A DNA stretch of 64,000 nucleotides from Aestuariivirga litoralis (GTDB lineage Bacteria; Pseudomonadota; Alphaproteobacteria; Rhizobiales; Aestuariivirgaceae): the NCBI RefSeq assembly GCF_015714715.1, contig NZ_WAHS01000001.1:310001-374000 (forward strand), written 5' to 3'. Positions 52,522 through 63,609 of this stretch are shown here, in pieces. Positions within the stretch are counted from its first letter, which is position 1. Each line of letters starts with the position of its first letter. A program made the translations under genes and the position numbers. The notes beneath the pieces are model-generated. The model searched no databases. It saw only the letters and a list, made by a program, of their open reading frames with translations, and had not been told where the DNA came from.

Positions 52522-53072
52522 AAAATGCTTGGAAATATGTTTTTTATCCTAATATCTTGTCACTAAGTGTGCACTAAGTTCACAAAATCTTATGTTGGTC
52601 CGGTTTTTCAAGATCTGGACGCTAGGCCCGCAGTGAAGCTTACCTCATCCCCAAGATAGCGGGCCAATTCCATCAAATAGTAGCCAAAACTATCGTTGAA
52701 TAGGTTGTCGGCAGCGCCATCCCTTTTGTTCTTGGTTTTGCTGGGTGTGTTGCTGCGCGGTTCAGGGAAGTTTCTGGTTTTCAGGCCGGGGATGACATAA
52801 AGATTGTTCTTTCTTCGGCTCTGAGGCGACGTGTGTTGCTAGGTTCCTCAATTCCTTGTGGTCTAGCGGATAGTTCGGCAGGCGGCGCGATAGTTGCGAG
52901 AAGCGCGTGGTCCGCCTGTGTTGCCTTGCTGTGTCATCTTTGCCCTACCGATGCCGACTTCACCACATGATGAGCTGCGCAAGTCCCTTGCAGCTCTCAG
53001 CACGTCCCGTTCTTTGCTCGCTATAACTTTGTCACGATCAACAACGACGAAGCGAGAGACAGAGTGCCTAAT

Positions 53073-53477
53073 ATGTCCAACTATCAGTTCATGCTCCAAG
53101 CGGGCCTTATTGCAGCAGCCATCAAACGCCTCGAGCCGCTCTATAGTCAAAAGGAATTGTCGAAACGCATCGGTTTCAAACACAGCAATATGCTTTCAAT
53201 GATCAAGCTCGGCGAAGCGCCGGTGCCCATCGCGCGCGTTCCTGTGATCGCAAAAGTGCTCGAGATTGACCCTGTGCTCCTGATGCGGACTTGCATCAGG
53301 GAGACATTTCCACCTTGGGATATGGCTGTCTACCAGGTCTTCGGCGGTATCCTCACCGACGCTGAGAAATCCTGGGTAAAGATCTTCGAGGAAGTGAATA
53401 TGCCCGCTCCCCCGACTGATCCAGAGAAGCGCCGGGACCTGATTGATTTCCTTCGGCTAAGGACATGGGAGCAATAA
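53073..53477 (+). CDS. XRE-family helix-turn-helix regulator
   Basis: The product has 134 residues from the ATG at 53073 (three residues longer from a GTG at 53064). The helix-turn-helix is at about 28-70 (YSQKELSKRIGFKHSNMLSMIKLGEAPVPIARVPVIAKVLEID). The C-terminal part (LTDAEKSWVKIFEEVNMPAPPTDPEKRRDLIDFLRLRT) is not a known sensor domain. It is the only recognisable regulator in the island's maintenance region and may control the integrase or the genes to its left. Confidence 0.82.
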   Translation: MSNYQFMLQAGLIAAAIKRLEPLYSQKELSKRIGFKHSNMLSMIKLGEAPVPIARVPVIAKVLEIDPVLLMRTCIRETFPPWDMAVYQVFGGILTDAEKSWVKIFEEVNMPAPPTDPEKRRDLIDFLRLRTWEQ

Positions 53478-53802
53478 GTTGGCTTAGGGTTCGGGGGTGA
53501 TAGCTTTCTCCAAGAGCAATTCTTGCTGCCGCAATTCGTGTGAGTGTTCGACGGCAAATGGGAATGGCCAGCTTCGGCGTTTGCTGGGGAGCCGTGGATC
53601 CCACAAATTGGATGTGCTCGTGCGGGGACCCGAAGTCTTAGGACTCCCGCGCCATATCGAGCGGGGTGGCTCGGGTTGCCGCACAATTTTGGCAAACTAT
53701 TGCCTACCGGACCGAATGGTGTTTATTGCACCTCACATTCCGCGATCAATTATTTCTGAAATTTCGCTTCGCGGTTTTTCCACCTAGGAGTGACTAAGGT
53801 CA
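53478..53802. other. Intergenic region without a recognisable gene
   Basis: These 325 bases have several short open frames, but none has a ribosome site or a recognisable product. The right end must hold the promoter of the gene at 53803. Confidence 0.5.
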
Positions 53803-54306
53803 GTGGAACTGGTTTCGCGCGCTCAGCTACAATTCGTTCGTAAGCTTGTCCGGCGTTTTGAGGAGCACAACAACATCCTCCAAACAGCCGCGTATTATCA
53901 GGTTCAGTATATTGCCATCATTACTATGCTTCGGTCGATCGGCCACGTGTTTGAAAAAGTTGATTGTCGTGGCAATGCGTCTCGATCTAGGTGGGCGAAA
54001 ACCGCTTGGAAGGACTGGCAGACGGTGCCGGTCTTTACGAACTTCATTGAACCCACGCGGAACGAATTGCTCAAGGAGTTCAAAGGTGGAGTCGACGTCA
54101 GGAGCGGATTTGATACCGTTGCGGTCGTTGTTAACCCAGCTATGGCACTCAACGATGATGACATGGCTGAGCTTCAAGTAAGCTTCCGCGCCGAGGAGTT
54201 GCGTGACCCTTCTGGAAGTCACGTATTGCCTCAGATCAAGGAAGCGATCGATTTTTGGGATGAGTGTCTGGCGTCTGCTGAGCGAGCATTTATAGATTTT
54301 GACTAG
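53803..54306 (+). CDS. Unrecognised protein
   Basis: The product has 167 residues from a GTG at 53803 with AAGG nearby. It appears soluble and helix-rich (LQFVRKLVRRFEEHNNILQTAAYYQVQYIAIITMLRSIGHVFEKV at the start, QIKEAIDFWDECLASAERAFIDFD at the end), with no known motif and no signal peptide. It stands alone between the XRE gene and the truncated dnaE2. The GC content is lower than in the core genome. Confidence 0.6.
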   Translation: MELVSRAQLQFVRKLVRRFEEHNNILQTAAYYQVQYIAIITMLRSIGHVFEKVDCRGNASRSRWAKTAWKDWQTVPVFTNFIEPTRNELLKEFKGGVDVRSGFDTVAVVVNPAMALNDDDMAELQVSFRAEELRDPSGSHVLPQIKEAIDFWDECLASAERAFIDFD

Positions 54307-54341
54307 TTGCTGGGCAGACGATCCAAGTAAAGATACCAGCA

Positions 54342-56522
<2,181 letters not shown>

Positions 56523-56897
56523 CGGGGGATTCGAAGAGAAAAACTAGTTGATAGCGAAAGTTGCCCACCGACGAAGCGTCCAAAACAATAGGCGGTCACG
56601 CTCAAAACCGTTCAAAATTTCCTTTATAAATCAATAGAAAGAATCTTTGAATCTTCGTGACAATATACCGAAATCACTGAAAAGTCTAGCTATTTCGACC
56701 GAAATGGATCAAGCCGCCTGTATGCTCGATTCTTCCTTTCCGCTAATGTCGGGGCCGCTGCGGTGAATGGAATTTCCGTCGCCATCTATCCCTTCGTTGC
56801 GGGCGACGAATTGAACACTGTAGTGACAGCTCTCCTGGTAGTTGAGAGCAGCAGCCAAAAGTTACGATCAAGATAGACTGCAGCGCATTGTCTGTCC
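56523..56897. other. Intergenic region between truncated dnaE2 and integrase
   Basis: These 375 bases are AT-rich at 56600-56690 and contain no gene I can support. The missing 5' part of dnaE2 is not found here, so the truncation junction lies at about 56525. Confidence 0.6.
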
Positions 56898-58742
56898 TCA
56901 CTGGCCCCGCGATGGCATCAGATGAGAAAGTTCAAGGCCAGGATATTTGAGAGCATGGATGATTTTCACGCGGCGCTCGATACTGCCTGGCTTGACCTTC
57001 CCGTATCGGCTGGTGGTGGTCTGTTTCTTATGGCCGATGATGACGGCAATTTCGTCGTCCAAGAAATCGGCAGCGCGGAGCGCGTCCGTTAACGTGTGCC
57101 TGAAGCTGTGGAAGTTCACCTCCTCTGCGACTTTGATGCCGATCTTTTTCGAATACGTTCCATAGAACTTACCGAAGGCCGCGTTTCGCTTTCCACGGCT
57201 GTCTGGTAGGGCAGCAGGGAAAAGCCACTTGTCGCCAGACTTCATGCGAGTCTGGTGATAGGTCAAGAATCCAAGCTCGATCAGGGTAGGGTGGATAGGC
57301 ACAACGCGCTTGCTGTTATCGTTTTTGAGCTGCTGATCATCGTCGCCTTCGTTGGTGATGTCGAAGACCCATTGATCCTCTATCTGAAAAATATCAGTAG
57401 TGAGCAGCTGGCAGAGCTCATTTGAGCGGGCGCCAGTGAAGAGCGCGATCAGTGGAAGCCAGTAGTGGTGGTCTCGCACTTTGAGGTCACCAGATTTCGC
57501 AGCCTTCGTCGGCGTAAAAGCTACGCAGCCTACAAATAGTGGCGATCGAAACAGCTGGTTGAGTTGGTCGATCGTGTAGGGGAGGACGTCGCTATCTTCT
57601 TCGTCGATTTTCAGCAGCATGTCGGCGACGGGGTTAGCATCAAGGAAACCCTCGGCAACGAGCCACCGGCAAAAAGCGCCGAGCGCCGTCAGGTATTGGT
57701 TGATTGTCTTCGGCGTGATCACTGGCTTTCCCACGACCCTGTTAGCTTCGATGGTTTCCGTGAGGGTCATCCCCCGAAAGGCCTTCGTCTCAGTTGCTTT
57801 ACGTGGCCAAAGCTTCAGGAGGTTTTTCCAGTCTCGCACGTGCTTTTTGACGATGCCGTTCGGCGGAAAGAAGGTTCCGATGTGATCGGAGAAAAGTCCA
57901 ACTTTCAACCGCGCAGCGTCAAGGGTCGCCGACCTGGCACGGTTCGGGTTTTCCGTCGCATATCGGTCAAATAACTCCATAAGGCTCTCACCTGGGGCAG
58001 CAACGAGCGGCAACGCCCCGGTGGGAGGCTTCACAAGGGGATGGCTACCACCACCTTTGAAATTTCCAGCGGCGCGCCGAACTGACTCGTCGAGCGCTTC
58101 GATCTCCGCAACTTGTAGCGCTTCAGCCAATCGGCGTTCTTCCTTCGACTTTGGCGCGATTGCCAGGCGATAAGCTGCCACGACCTTTGCTAAGGCTTCC
58201 TGGATCGACTTTGTTTCACCTTTGCCAACATGTGCCTCTAGGAGAGATTTTCGCGCAGCCCGCTCCGCCGCCTCGACCTCGGGCTTGTCTTTGATGCTCT
58301 CGTAGATGCGGAAGGCGGCGATGCTCTCTTCGCCGAACTCTCCTTCCAAGGCCTTCCAAACCTCGTCGAGGTCGTCCTCAGTCGCGTTGGTCAGCCGCTG
58401 CTTGTCGCCAAGGGAAAGGATATCCGTGTAGCGCTGCCACATGGCGTGTTCGACCACGGTGTCACTGAAGGGGAGTGCAGTTGATTTGCGGCCCACCTCA
58501 GCACGCTTCTGCGCGAACTCCCTGTCGTATTTTGCCTGAACAGAATTGCGCAGCCTCTTTGCTTCGTCGGGCCGAGCGGTCTTCAGCGCAACCAGCAGCT
58601 CTTTCCTGGGCTGACCGTTTCTGCCGAGGTAGTGCTGCTGTAAGTCCTTCGGAATGAAGACGCGCGTCGAATAATTCGCACCGCGCCGGACGAGGTATTT
58701 TGCCAAGAGGAAACTCCGATCGACCGATCGCTTTCGTAGCAT
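56898..58742 (-). CDS. Tyrosine recombinase (island integrase)
   Basis: The product has 614 residues from the ATG at 58742. The N-terminal region (LAKYLVRRGANYSTRVFIPKDLQ) is of the DUF6538 type found on long integrases, followed by a core-binding domain (~240-370) and the catalytic domain. The catalytic residues are R439 (GARSNEL), H545 and R548 (HSFRH), H571 (IGHKK) and Y580 (SRYGK), so the enzyme looks active. It is transcribed away from the tRNA-Gln gene 76 bases to its right, the usual arrangement for a tRNA-targeting island. A candidate arm site overlaps its promoter, which would allow self-control. Confidence 0.93.
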   Translation of the reverse strand: MLRKRSVDRSFLLAKYLVRRGANYSTRVFIPKDLQQHYLGRNGQPRKELLVALKTARPDEAKRLRNSVQAKYDREFAQKRAEVGRKSTALPFSDTVVEHAMWQRYTDILSLGDKQRLTNATEDDLDEVWKALEGEFGEESIAAFRIYESIKDKPEVEAAERAARKSLLEAHVGKGETKSIQEALAKVVAAYRLAIAPKSKEERRLAEALQVAEIEALDESVRRAAGNFKGGGSHPLVKPPTGALPLVAAPGESLMELFDRYATENPNRARSATLDAARLKVGLFSDHIGTFFPPNGIVKKHVRDWKNLLKLWPRKATETKAFRGMTLTETIEANRVVGKPVITPKTINQYLTALGAFCRWLVAEGFLDANPVADMLLKIDEEDSDVLPYTIDQLNQLFRSPLFVGCVAFTPTKAAKSGDLKVRDHHYWLPLIALFTGARSNELCQLLTTDIFQIEDQWVFDITNEGDDDQQLKNDNSKRVVPIHPTLIELGFLTYHQTRMKSGDKWLFPAALPDSRGKRNAAFGKFYGTYSKKIGIKVAEEVNFHSFRHTLTDALRAADFLDDEIAVIIGHKKQTTTSRYGKVKPGSIERRVKIIHALKYPGLELSHLMPSRGQ

Positions 58743-58754
58743 CAAATCGTATCA
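58743..58754. other. Candidate integrase arm site, right border
   Basis: CAAATCGTATCA is identical to 41193-41204 and nearly identical to 20092-20103. It directly precedes the integrase start codon and lies ~65 bases from the right core site. Confidence 0.5.
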
Positions 58755-58817
58755 GATATTTAGGAGAAAGGCTTTGATTTACAAGGGGTCCTAAGCTTTT
58801 CAAGAGCTTAGGACATG

Positions 58818-58837
58818 TTGGCTGGGAGACTAGGATT
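58818..58837. other. Right attachment site (attR) within tRNA-Gln
   Basis: These 20 bases include the CCA end, acceptor strand and part of the T-arm of tRNA-Gln and are identical to 20004-20023. The tRNA is intact on this side. Confidence 0.9.
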
Positions 58838-58892
58838 CGAACCTAGACTAGCGGAGTCAGAATCCGCGGTCCTACCGTTAGACGATCTCCCA
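58819..58892 (-). tRNA. tRNA-Gln (anticodon CTG)
   Basis: Read on the minus strand, TGGGAGA and TCTCCCA form the acceptor stem, followed by G and an encoded CCA. The anticodon arm GCGGA-TTCTGAC-TCCGC gives anticodon CTG, which reads the glutamine codon CAG. The T-arm contains GGTTCGAATCC. The gene is complete (74 bases with CCA) despite being the integration target of the island. Confidence 0.95.
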
Positions 58893-58942
58893 ACAGGATT
58901 GGCGCTGAATACCCATAGGGCTCTTGCTGCGCAACCCTAAAA

Positions 58943-60880
58943 TCAATTACGGAATTGGCGGATCAAGCTGGCCAGGCTGGGCTGGCCGGTGCCGGCAGCT
59001 GGGCTTCCAGGTTGGGCCGGGGCTGGGCTCGGCATTTGGGAGCCCGATGGAGTGAAGCCTTCGCGGCGCATGCCGGTGCGGGGGCCGGGCGCCAAATGGG
59101 CCGGGTTGAGCCCGGCTGGCGTCTGGGCTGCAGCGCCCGTTGCTCCTGCGAGGGGGATGGCAGGCGCCTCATGCGGCATCGACAAGGATTCAGGATTGTA
59201 GGTCTGGGCGCGCCAGCGGCTGACAACTTCAGTGAGGAAGCTATCATCCGGCAGATCGCGGGCCCAATTGGTGGTGAAGGACGCTGTGGTAGAGCGGGGC
59301 AATTCGTTGACTGGCAACAGATCGAATTTGATGCGGGTCGGCAGTGCCACGCCTTCACCGAAGGTAATGGCTTCGCCGGCGGCCATTGTGGGCATGAAAT
59401 CGAGAAGACTGGCTGCGGCATCCGAAATGCCGGCGCGCAGAATGTCTTGGTCACGCTCATTGGTGAGGCGCATTGAGAAGATGGTGTTGCACTGGGACAG
59501 AATGGTGGGATCAAGCTCCGCCGGGCGCTGACTTACGATGCAGAGCGACACACCATATTTGCGGCCTTCCTTGGCAATGCGCGAGATCGCCCGCTTGGTG
59601 GGCTCAAAACCCGTGGTCTTGTCGAGCGGCACATAGCGATGGGCTTCCTCGCAGACGAAAGTGATCGGCACGCGGCCTTGACTCCAGACGCCGAAATCGA
59701 AGGCGAGGCGGGCCAGCACTGATACAACCACGTTGATGATTTCAGACGGCAGGCCGCCCAATTCCAAAATGGCGACGGGCTTGCCATTCACCGGGATGCG
59801 GAACAGGCGGGCCAGAACTTGGGTCATGTTGTCTTGCACCGTCAGGCTGCCGAACATGAAGGCATAACGCGGATCGCGGCTGACGGCTTCCAGCTTGGCC
59901 TTCAGGCGCTTGTAGGGTGCGAGTTCGCCGCGCAGGTCCAGCTTGCCGATGAATTCTTCCAGCACGCCGATCAAATCAGAGGTACGGTAGGGAATGGGTG
60001 TGTCAACACCGATGTTGTTTTCGACCAGTACGTCACGTGCGCGCAAACCGCCGGTTTTGTCGCGCTTCTGGTTGCCCATGTAGCGCGCTTTGGCCATCGG
60101 GATGATTTCGCGCAGCACTTCCACGTCAGCTTCGCGGCTGCTTTGCTGGCCGACGAGAATTTCCACGGCTTCATCGAAATTCAAAAGCCAGAAGGGCAGC
60201 GCCATGTTTTCCGGTGTGATGATCTCACACATTCCATTGAAGGCCTGGGCGTATTCGCGGTGCACATCGAGCAGCAATATATGAGCCTGCGGGCTGCGCT
60301 CTAGAATCCGGCGCAGCACCAATGCTACCGCGCAAGACTTGCCAGTGCCGGTAGTGCCGAGGATGGCAAAGTGCTTGCCCAGCATTTCGTCGATCTTGAC
60401 CATGGCGGGAATCGACGGGTCTTGCTGAATGTGGCCGACTCTCACTGCGCTCGTTGAATCGCAGGCGTAAGCCAGTGACAATTCGCGGCGCGTGGCGCGG
60501 AAAACCGTATCACCCAGAGACGGGTAGGTGGAAACGCCGCGGCGGAATCCTGAGAAGGAACCATCCTGCTGGCGCATCATTTCACCGATGAATTCGACTT
60601 CGATGATGCGGGTTTCGCCTTCGCCCGACTGGGTTGTGGGCATCGGCGAACTCAAGGCCGAGATTAAAGCAAGCGTGATGGAGTTGGACGCTTCGACTTT
60701 CAAGAGTGTGCCAATCTCGGCAATCTGCTTCTGGTCCTCGAACACACTGTCCCTGGCGTCGAGAAGAATCACTGCCTTGGACCCAGTGACGGCCACGATG
60801 CGGCCCATGCGTTCGGTTGAATCCGCAGAGTAACTCACACCGGATTCAAACTCATTGCGGTTCTGGCTGGAAAAATTCAT
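58943..60880 (-). CDS. HerA-like ATPase
   Basis: The product has 645 residues from the ATG at 60880 (MNFSSQNRNEF). It has an N-terminal HAS-barrel-like region, the P-loop ILGTTGTGKSCAVA near 175 and a Walker B-like VCEEAHRYVP near 410. A sensor-like IVSQRPAELDPTILSQCNTIFSMRL follows near 450. The last ~90 residues are Pro/Gly/Ala-rich and probably disordered. HerA-type proteins are hexameric DNA translocases; no NurA nuclease gene is adjacent, so its role (DNA repair or phage defence) is open. It is the first core gene to the right of the island. Confidence 0.9.
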   Translation of the reverse strand: MNFSSQNRNEFESGVSYSADSTERMGRIVAVTGSKAVILLDARDSVFEDQKQIAEIGTLLKVEASNSITLALISALSSPMPTTQSGEGETRIIEVEFIGEMMRQQDGSFSGFRRGVSTYPSLGDTVFRATRRELSLAYACDSTSAVRVGHIQQDPSIPAMVKIDEMLGKHFAILGTTGTGKSCAVALVLRRILERSPQAHILLLDVHREYAQAFNGMCEIITPENMALPFWLLNFDEAVEILVGQQSSREADVEVLREIIPMAKARYMGNQKRDKTGGLRARDVLVENNIGVDTPIPYRTSDLIGVLEEFIGKLDLRGELAPYKRLKAKLEAVSRDPRYAFMFGSLTVQDNMTQVLARLFRIPVNGKPVAILELGGLPSEIINVVVSVLARLAFDFGVWSQGRVPITFVCEEAHRYVPLDKTTGFEPTKRAISRIAKEGRKYGVSLCIVSQRPAELDPTILSQCNTIFSMRLTNERDQDILRAGISDAAASLLDFMPTMAAGEAITFGEGVALPTRIKFDLLPVNELPRSTTASFTTNWARDLPDDSFLTEVVSRWRAQTYNPESLSMPHEAPAIPLAGATGAAAQTPAGLNPAHLAPGPRTGMRREGFTPSGSQMPSPAPAQPGSPAAGTGQPSLASLIRQFRN

Positions 60881-60893
60881 CTGGCTGGCCTGT

Positions 60894-61592
60894 TCAATGG
60901 GCAAGAGGGGTGGCAACCGCATTATCGGTGCCGGGTTGGACGAGGGGGATTAAGGCTGACACTTGCGTGCCGCGGCCTTTTTCTGATTTCACAACCAGAT
61001 CGCCTCCGTGAAGGCGGGTCAGTGCTTGGGCGATTGGAAGGCCGAGGCCGGTGCCTTCCTGCTTCTTGTTGTAACCGCTATCAACCTGGCCAAAGGGGCG
61101 CAGGGCGGTTGCAAGTTCAGAAGGGGTCATGCCGGGGCCATCATCAGTGATACTTATATCGACGAAGTTGTTTTCGACGCGCCAAGCACTGATGGTTATG
61201 TTGCCGTTTTCCGGGGTGAACTTCACGGCGTTGCCGATGAGGTTGATCAGGATCTGGCGCAAGCGGAGGGGATCGGCCATCAGCAAAGGCAGGCCCGGTT
61301 CAATCTTCTGTTCGATCGTGATACTCTTTTCCTTGGCTTTGCCGTCAGCGATCATCAGGCATGGAGTAAGGATGCCGTGCAGTTCACAAGGTTCGCTATC
61401 GACGGTAAGTTTGCCGGCTTGGATTTTGGAGACGTCCAGGATGGAATTGATCAGGGAAAGCAGATGCTCGGCAGCCTGCTGGATGAAACCTGCATATTGG
61501 GTGACCTTTTCCATTTCGGTCACCCGGTTGCTGGCCAGCATGTCGGAGAAGCCGATAATGGCGTTCAGGGGCGTCCTGAGCTCGTGGCTCAT
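60894..61592 (-). CDS. Histidine kinase core, apparently truncated or frameshifted
   Basis: The frame encodes 232 residues from the ATG at 61592: a HisKA domain with the phospho-accepting histidine in MSHELRTPLNAIIGFS and an HATPase domain with N, G1 (DDGPGM) and G2 (GTGLGLPIAQALTRLHGG) boxes. The sequence upstream continues in frame as RLAESEFIAN, which belongs to the same family, but then meets a stop (near 61640) before any start codon or sensor domain. A neighbouring frame has an ATG (MRTFGKSWFR) that would join with a small indel near 61625. It may be a remnant or contain a sequence error. It lies 14 bases upstream of the HerA-like gene. Confidence 0.7.
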   Translation of the reverse strand: MSHELRTPLNAIIGFSDMLASNRVTEMEKVTQYAGFIQQAAEHLLSLINSILDVSKIQAGKLTVDSEPCELHGILTPCLMIADGKAKEKSITIEQKIEPGLPLLMADPLRLRQILINLIGNAVKFTPENGNITISAWRVENNFVDISITDDGPGMTPSELATALRPFGQVDSGYNKKQEGTGLGLPIAQALTRLHGGDLVVKSEKGRGTQVSALIPLVQPGTDNAVATPLAH

Positions 61593-61832
61593 ATTGGCGA
61601 TGAATTCGGATTCAGCGAGCCTTCGCGGAACCAGGACTTACCAAAAGTACGCATCCAAACCTCTTGTGCGGTTTGGTATGGGAGAAACACATCAATTCTA
61701 GGTTAATGCTTGGTTTGGAAGGTCTTTCGTCCCGGGTTTACCTGCGGCCCCAATGTGATAAGGTCAGACCAACGCAAAAGTTTATGGGCAGGCCGGTTTT
61801 GATGGCTGGCCACGCCCGGAAAGTTATTACAC

Positions 61833-62897
61833 GTGGATGCTGTGACCCGGCGGGAAAAACCCGCCAGACGTCCTGCTCCAAATGGCGATGCACCCCAGGG
61901 CGCTGGCCCCAATGCCTCCACGGGAGGCGGGCAGCCCTATGGTGCGCTGGATTTGGGCACAAATAATTGCCGGCTGCTGATTGCGCGGCCATCACTGCAT
62001 GGATTGCAGGTGGTGGACGCTTATTCGCGCATCGTGCGCCTGGGCGAAGGGTTGGGCAAGTTCGGCCGTTTGAGTGAACCCGCGATGGACCGGACTATTG
62101 AGGCCCTGCGCGTCTGTTCCAACAAGCTGATCTGGCACGGAGTGGGGCCGCGGCGGTTGATTGCAACCGAAGCCTGCCGCCAGGCGGAAAATGGTGCTGA
62201 GTTCATTGCCCGGGTGACAGACGAAGTCGGCCTCCAGCTTGAAATCATCGACCGGCAGACGGAAGCTGGCCTTGCCGCTTCAGGCGCATCGCCGCTCATT
62301 GAAGACAAGGCGCCCAGTGCGGTGATCTTTGACATCGGCGGCGGCTCGACGGAAGTGATGTGGATGGAAGCCCATGAGGGCAAGCACCAGATCAAGGCCT
62401 GGATTTCGCTCGCTGCCGGAGTGGTCACGCTGTCTGAACGCCTCAATGCCGGAAGTGAAGTTTCGCCTGAAACCTTTGAAGCCATGCGCCTGGAAGTGCG
62501 GCGGCTGCTGGCCCCTTTTATTGCAGAAGTCGCTGGCTTTGCCGGCGCAGGTGCGGCGCCGACACATTTGCTGGGCACCAGCGGCACGGTGACCACGATT
62601 GCTGGCGTGCATTTGGGCCTTCGGCATTATGACCGCGCGCGTGTCGATGGATCGTGGCTCACCAATGACGGGGCAGGTGAAGTGACGCGCCGGCTGCTGG
62701 CCATGAGCTATGCTGAGCGTGTGCAAAATGGCTGCATCGGTAAAGAGCGCGCTGATCTCGTGCTGGCCGGCTGCGCCATCCTTGATGAAATCCGCACGGC
62801 CTTTCCAAGCCCGCGCATTCGCGTGGCGGACAGAGGCTTACGTGAAGGCATCCTGATTCAGATGATGCAGGCAGATAATGTGTGGGGGGCGCACTGA
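61833..62897 (+). CDS. Ppx/GppA-family exopolyphosphatase
   Basis: The product has 354 residues from a GTG at 61833. It belongs to the ASKHA fold, with the phosphate-1 loop ALDLGTNNCRLLIA near 38-51, ATEACRQAENGAEF near 112, the phosphate-2 loop FDIGGGSTEVMW near 167 and LLGTSGTVTTIAGV near 248. It hydrolyses polyphosphate or pppGpp. It is of the short form (~350 residues) common in alphaproteobacteria. The stop shares bases with the rlmE start (TGATG), so the two genes are co-translated; the same pairing occurs in related genomes as I recall. Confidence 0.92.
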   Translation: MDAVTRREKPARRPAPNGDAPQGAGPNASTGGGQPYGALDLGTNNCRLLIARPSLHGLQVVDAYSRIVRLGEGLGKFGRLSEPAMDRTIEALRVCSNKLIWHGVGPRRLIATEACRQAENGAEFIARVTDEVGLQLEIIDRQTEAGLAASGASPLIEDKAPSAVIFDIGGGSTEVMWMEAHEGKHQIKAWISLAAGVVTLSERLNAGSEVSPETFEAMRLEVRRLLAPFIAEVAGFAGAGAAPTHLLGTSGTVTTIAGVHLGLRHYDRARVDGSWLTNDGAGEVTRRLLAMSYAERVQNGCIGKERADLVLAGCAILDEIRTAFPSPRIRVADRGLREGILIQMMQADNVWGAH

Positions 62898-63592
62898 TGG
62901 CACGTCCGGGCCAAGGTAGTAAACCGCAGGGCAATCAGCTCAAGGTGCGCGTCAAGACAGGCAAGGGCCGCACGGTTGCGCAGAAAATCTGGCTGGAGCG
63001 GCAGCTCAATGACCCTTACGTCATAGAAGCCAAGAAGCTGGGCTATCGCAGCCGGGCGGCGTTCAAGCTCATCGAGATTGATGACAAGTACAAGTTTCTG
63101 AAAGTGGGCGGGCGCATTGTGGATCTGGGGGCGGCACCTGGCGGCTGGAGCCAAGTGGCGGCGAAGCGCGTGAAGGCCGAAGACGGTAAGGGCCGGGTGG
63201 TGGCGATTGACATGCATGGCATGGATCCCCTTCCCGCCGTGACGATTTTCAAGAAAGATTTCTACGACGAGGATGCGCCTCGGGTGCTGATCGACGCGCT
63301 TGGCGGCGAGAAGGCGGATTGCGTTCTGTCAGACATGGCCTCGCATGCAACGGGGCACCGTCAGACCGATCATATCAATATCATTGCGCTCGCAGAGACG
63401 GGATATGAATTTGCACGTGAAGTGCTGAAACCCGGCGGAACCTATCTGGCCAAGGTTTTGCGCGGTGGTACTGAAGGGCAATTGCTAACGATGATGAAGA
63501 AGGACTTCACGTCAGTTCGGCATGTGAAGCCCATGGCCAGCCGCGATGACTCGGCTGAGCTTTTCGTTCTGGCCATGGGATTCAGAGGTTAA
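62897..63592 (+). CDS. rlmE: 23S rRNA 2'-O-ribose uridine-2552 methyltransferase
   Basis: The product has 231 residues from the ATG at 62897, overlapping the previous stop. The SAM-binding motif VDLGAAPGGWSQVAA is near 77. The catalytic K-D-K-E set of RrmJ-type enzymes fits K46-K47 (AAFKLIE region), D in LSDMASHATG (~138), K in YLAKVLRGG (~180) and E near the end. It methylates U2552 of 23S rRNA late in 50S assembly. The N-terminal basic extension (KPQGNQLKVRVKTGKGRT) is normal for alphaproteobacteria. Confidence 0.95.
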   Translation: MARPGQGSKPQGNQLKVRVKTGKGRTVAQKIWLERQLNDPYVIEAKKLGYRSRAAFKLIEIDDKYKFLKVGGRIVDLGAAPGGWSQVAAKRVKAEDGKGRVVAIDMHGMDPLPAVTIFKKDFYDEDAPRVLIDALGGEKADCVLSDMASHATGHRQTDHINIIALAETGYEFAREVLKPGGTYLAKVLRGGTEGQLLTMMKKDFTSVRHVKPMASRDDSAELFVLAMGFRG

Positions 63593-63609
63593 GCCTCAGA
63601 CGTTAACGT

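Larger units (their letters stand above)
51396..53072. other. Gene-poor segment with repeats and hairpins
   Basis: No convincing gene is present in these 1.7 kb. Both strands hold only short frames broken by stops, which looks like decayed mobile DNA. Notable pieces are a GTTACG array (51408-51484), a long hairpin (52007-52064), a small hairpin TGCACGGgcatCCGTGCA (52390-52407), repeated TGTAAACAT 9-mers (52429-52521), and CACTAAGT twice at 52561-52579. Confidence 0.6.

Noticed and set aside
53497-53787. Short open frames after the XRE gene
   Set aside because: Several overlapping frames of similar length on both strands, none with a start signal or recognisable product.
58943-60880. A HerA-NurA or HerA-based phage defence system
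   Set aside because: No nuclease or SIR2 partner lies beside the HerA-like gene; neighbours are ordinary core genes.
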